Of a stretch of 15,569 nucleotides of DNA, positions 13,745-15,569 are shown one piece after another. A program made the position numbers and the translations under genes. The stretch comes from Candidatus Heimdallarchaeota archaeon (GTDB lineage Archaea; Asgardarchaeota; Heimdallarchaeia; Heimdallarchaeales; Heimdallarchaeaceae), in assembly GCA_023135215.1 (NCBI GenBank), contig JAGLTP010000120.1:1-15569 (forward strand), given 5' to 3'. Positions within the stretch are counted from its first letter, which is position 1, and the number at the start of each line of letters is the position of its first letter. The notes below the pieces were generated by a model, which made no database searches, had not been told where the DNA came from, and was given only the letters and a program-made list of their open reading frames with translations.

Positions 13745-14254
13745 TCAATTGTTTTTTTCTTTCTTTATATTATGAATAACTAGTAGAATTATTCCCCAAA
13801 TTACATTTAAGTTTGGTACTCTTTTCATATAATCTCTATAATCTTCTCCAAACTTCTCAAGTAAGTCTTTGTTAGCTCTTTGAGAATCAACATATGTAGT
13901 AATTATCACCGGTATAAATAGAATATCTACTACCCAATGTTGAGAGAGGAATACCAAAGCAACACTCCACAGAATTCCTGCAAGAAACTGAGGATGTCTG
14001 ACAATGGCATATATTCCTGTATCTACTAATTTAGTAGTGTGAATATAACTAGACTTTTCTGGAAGATCTCCCTTTTTTCTAAATGTAAAGATTGGTAGAA
14101 GACCAAAGATAACTGAAAAACCCCAGAAAATATATCCTACAATAACAAGACCATAAACATCATAGTAATTTGACCATAGAACAAAGGTCAGTATAATTTG
14201 TGATAATATCGAAATCCAAGTTATAGTTACAGGAAAAAATTCTAGTAATTTCAC
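13745..14254 (-). CDS. Membrane methyltransferase-like protein, ICMT/PEMT family
   Basis: Members of this fold methylate isoprenylcysteine carboxyls or phospholipid amines from within the membrane. The 169-residue protein has hydrophobic segments near 9-28, 33-56, 90-104 and 107-121, with another at 150-161. The SAM-site signature GIYAIVRHPQFLAGILWS (80-97, with Arg86-His87-Pro88) is present. The C-terminal RANKDLLEKFGEDYRDYMKRVP matches the E-x-x-L-x-x-x-F-G-x-x-Y-x-x-Y-x-x-x-V-P pattern. It starts at GTG 14254 with GTTGG just upstream. It converges on the cysteine-rich fusion gene with a 19-base gap and is divergent from hypD. The substrate is not determined; NnrU-like membrane proteins are related alternatives. 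Confidence 0.82.
   Translation of the reverse strand: MKLLEFFPVTITWISILSQIILTFVLWSNYYDVYGLVIVGYIFWGFSVIFGLLPIFTFRKKGDLPEKSSYIHTTKLVDTGIYAIVRHPQFLAGILWSVALVFLSQHWVVDILFIPVIITTYVDSQRANKDLLEKFGEDYRDYMKRVPNLNVIWGIILLVIHNIKKEKNN
13749..13767 (+). terminator. T-rich stretch after the cysteine-rich fusion gene
   Basis: The plus strand reads TTGTTTTTTTCTTTCTTTA about 24 bases after the stop at 13725. It can serve as an archaeal terminator while, on the minus strand, it encodes the Lys/Asn-rich end of the membrane methyltransferase. Confidence 0.4.
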
Positions 14255-14324
14255 AAAACCAACTTCTTAAATTTCAGTATTAATTATTCTCATCAAGATT
14301 AATAAACTTGTCTCAGAGAAGAAG

Positions 14325-14332
14325 TTATTTAT
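14325..14332 (+). promoter_or_regulatory. TATA-like box of hypDC
   Basis: TTATTTAT centred near 14328 predicts transcription start near 14354, a short distance ahead of the hypD ATG at 14381. It would drive hypD and hypC together. Confidence 0.4.
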
Positions 14333-14380
14333 TCATACTTCTTTTGCAAATCTTAGAGAGCAATATTGGATTCAGAGAAA

Positions 14381-15484
14381 ATGTCAGAACCAACAAAAGC
14401 CTATAGAGATAAAAAAATAGTTGATGCATTAATCTCCAAAATCAAATACGAAACAGAGAAACAGAAGGAAATAATAAAAATCATGCATGTTTGCGGTACT
14501 CACGAACATGACTTAGTCAAAGCAGGATTAAGATCCCTTCTACCAAGGAAAATTGAACTCATTGCAGGCCCCGGTTGTCCAGTATGTGTGAGTTCTGCTC
14601 AGGATGTTGATGAGGTTCTATGGATTGCTGACAATCATGGTGCAACCATTACTACTTTTGGTGATATGATGAGAGTCCCTGGTTCTACTGAATCACTTTA
14701 TCAAGCTCAGGGAAGGGGCGTAGATGTTCAAGTAGTTTATGGGGTGTCTGATGCCATTAAACTAGCAGAAAAGACACCAGAACAAGATGTTATCTTCTTC
14801 AGTGTTGGATTTGAGACAACCTCTTGTGTTACTGCTGCCGAAGTTGTTCGAACTAATCTACCTAATTTCAGTATATATTCTTCACATAAAGTAATCCCCC
14901 CAGCAATGGAATTACTTCTTCAAAGAGACGACATAGAGTTTCATGGTTATTTAGCGCCTGGTCATGTTTCCACAATAATAGGAACCAAACCATATGAATT
15001 CATTCCTAAAAAATATAACTTTCCTGTCTCTATTGCAGGATTTGAACCTGTAGACATTCTAATGGGAATTCTTTCATTACTCAAACAGATAAACGAAGAA
15101 GCTCCTGTTGTCGATAACACTTATGGTCGATGGGTTAAATATGAAGGAAATATCGCAGCTCTAAAAACGTTGGATGAGGCTTATGTTGTATCTGATGCTC
15201 GATGGAGAGGCCTTGGAATTTTTCCAGAAACTGGACATGAAATTAGTGATAAATATGCTCATATTGATGCTAAGAAAAAATACGATATACCAGAGCTTCA
15301 GGTAACAGATTTACATGGGGGTTGTATCTGTGACGAGATACTTATTGGTAAATCTAAACCTCATCAATGTAAGTTATTCAACAAAGCATGCAGACCAGAT
15401 CATCCTATCGGTGCGTGCATGGTTAGTCATGAGGGAACCTGCAATGTTGCTGCAACCTACGAAGAGATTATTTGGGAAGAATAA
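14381..15484 (+). CDS. hypD: Hydrogenase maturation factor HypD
   Basis: HypD, with HypC and HypEF, builds and delivers the Fe(CN)2CO group of the [NiFe]-hydrogenase active site. From ATG 14381 the protein is 367 residues, the normal size. Motifs in order are CGTHEHD (Cys38) and GPGCPVCV (Cys66 and Cys69), which are the redox and iron-binding cysteines, then TFGDMMRVPGS, FFSVGFETT, and the C-terminal [4Fe-4S] region with cysteines in GGCICDE, HQCKLFNKACRPDH, IGACMVSHEGTC. A TTG at 14366 would add five residues but lacks a clear ribosome binding site. hypC follows after 52 bases. No deletion or missing key residue is visible. Confidence 0.97.
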   Translation: MSEPTKAYRDKKIVDALISKIKYETEKQKEIIKIMHVCGTHEHDLVKAGLRSLLPRKIELIAGPGCPVCVSSAQDVDEVLWIADNHGATITTFGDMMRVPGSTESLYQAQGRGVDVQVVYGVSDAIKLAEKTPEQDVIFFSVGFETTSCVTAAEVVRTNLPNFSIYSSHKVIPPAMELLLQRDDIEFHGYLAPGHVSTIIGTKPYEFIPKKYNFPVSIAGFEPVDILMGILSLLKQINEEAPVVDNTYGRWVKYEGNIAALKTLDEAYVVSDARWRGLGIFPETGHEISDKYAHIDAKKKYDIPELQVTDLHGGCICDEILIGKSKPHQCKLFNKACRPDHPIGACMVSHEGTCNVAATYEEIIWEE

Positions 15485-15536
15485 TTGCCGGATAAAAAGA
15501 GTTAATTACATCTAGAAAAAGAAAAGTGTGAGATAT

Positions 15537-15569
15537 ATGTGTCTAGCAATCCCAGGTTTGGTTACAGAA
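15537..15569 (+). CDS. hypC: Hydrogenase maturation chaperone HypC, 5' end only
   Basis: The window ends 11 codons into this gene, which read MCLAIPGLVTE. MCLAIPG is the diagnostic N-terminus of HypC/HybG, where Cys2 (exposed after removal of Met) carries the iron during transfer with HypD. The position directly after hypD is the usual order. Upstream bases GTGTGAG (15526-15532) may act as a weak ribosome binding site. The rest of the gene lies outside the window. Confidence 0.85.
   Translation, partial: MCLAIPGLVTE

Overview
This window comes from an AT-rich archaeon (coding DNA clearly below 40% G+C by eye). The archaeal assignment rests on several genes read together: Pth2-type peptidyl-tRNA hydrolase, archaeal-length TruD, Holliday junction resolvase Hjc, Pelota, an archaeal-type SRP RNA, and TATA-like boxes about 25 nt upstream of predicted starts. 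An anaerobic, hydrogen-metabolising lifestyle is suggested by an NfnAB transhydrogenase-like pair, rubrerythrin, a [NiFe]-hydrogenase maturation protease, HypD and the first codons of HypC. The SRP RNA is only about 50% G+C, which argues mildly against a hyperthermophile (inference). I cannot fix the phylum; an Asgard-type or other low-GC lineage would fit.

Layout. Positions 1-305 hold the 3' end of an unrecognised gene. A pth2-truD operon (442-2063) handles peptidyl-tRNA recycling and tRNA pseudouridylation. nfnA-nfnB (2188-4480) overlap and encode a flavin/iron-sulfur ferredoxin-NAD(P) oxidoreductase. A convergent GNAT acetyltransferase (4525-4986) is divergent from hjc (5174-5581), which is followed by pelota (5647-6735). 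A radical SAM protein of unknown function (6737-7840, minus) converges on pelota with a 1-bp gap and is divergent from a site-2-type membrane protease (7958-9151). The protease is coupled to a TtuA/Ncs6-type tRNA thiolase (9163-10107). Rubrerythrin follows (10212-10796).

The 450 bases from 10797 to 11244 contain no protein gene. They hold a minus-strand SRP (7S) RNA gene of about 330 nt with its own TATA box and a U-tract terminator. Beyond it are a SAM methyltransferase (minus), a hydrogenase maturation protease (plus), a fusion of an integrase-like N-terminal domain with a cysteine-rich uncharacterised domain (12736-13725), a membrane isoprenylcysteine-methyltransferase-like protein (minus), hypD and the start of hypC, which is cut by the window edge.

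Functionally this is mostly a core-genome region: translation and RNA quality control (pth2, truD, pelota, the thiolase, SRP RNA), repair (hjc) and redox/hydrogenase maturation (nfnAB, rbr, the protease, hypDC). I see no insertion sequence, CRISPR array, tRNA, prophage or defence island. The least explained parts are the radical SAM protein with extra conserved-looking cysteines, the cysteine-rich fusion protein next to hydrogenase maturation genes, and some intergenic inverted repeats.
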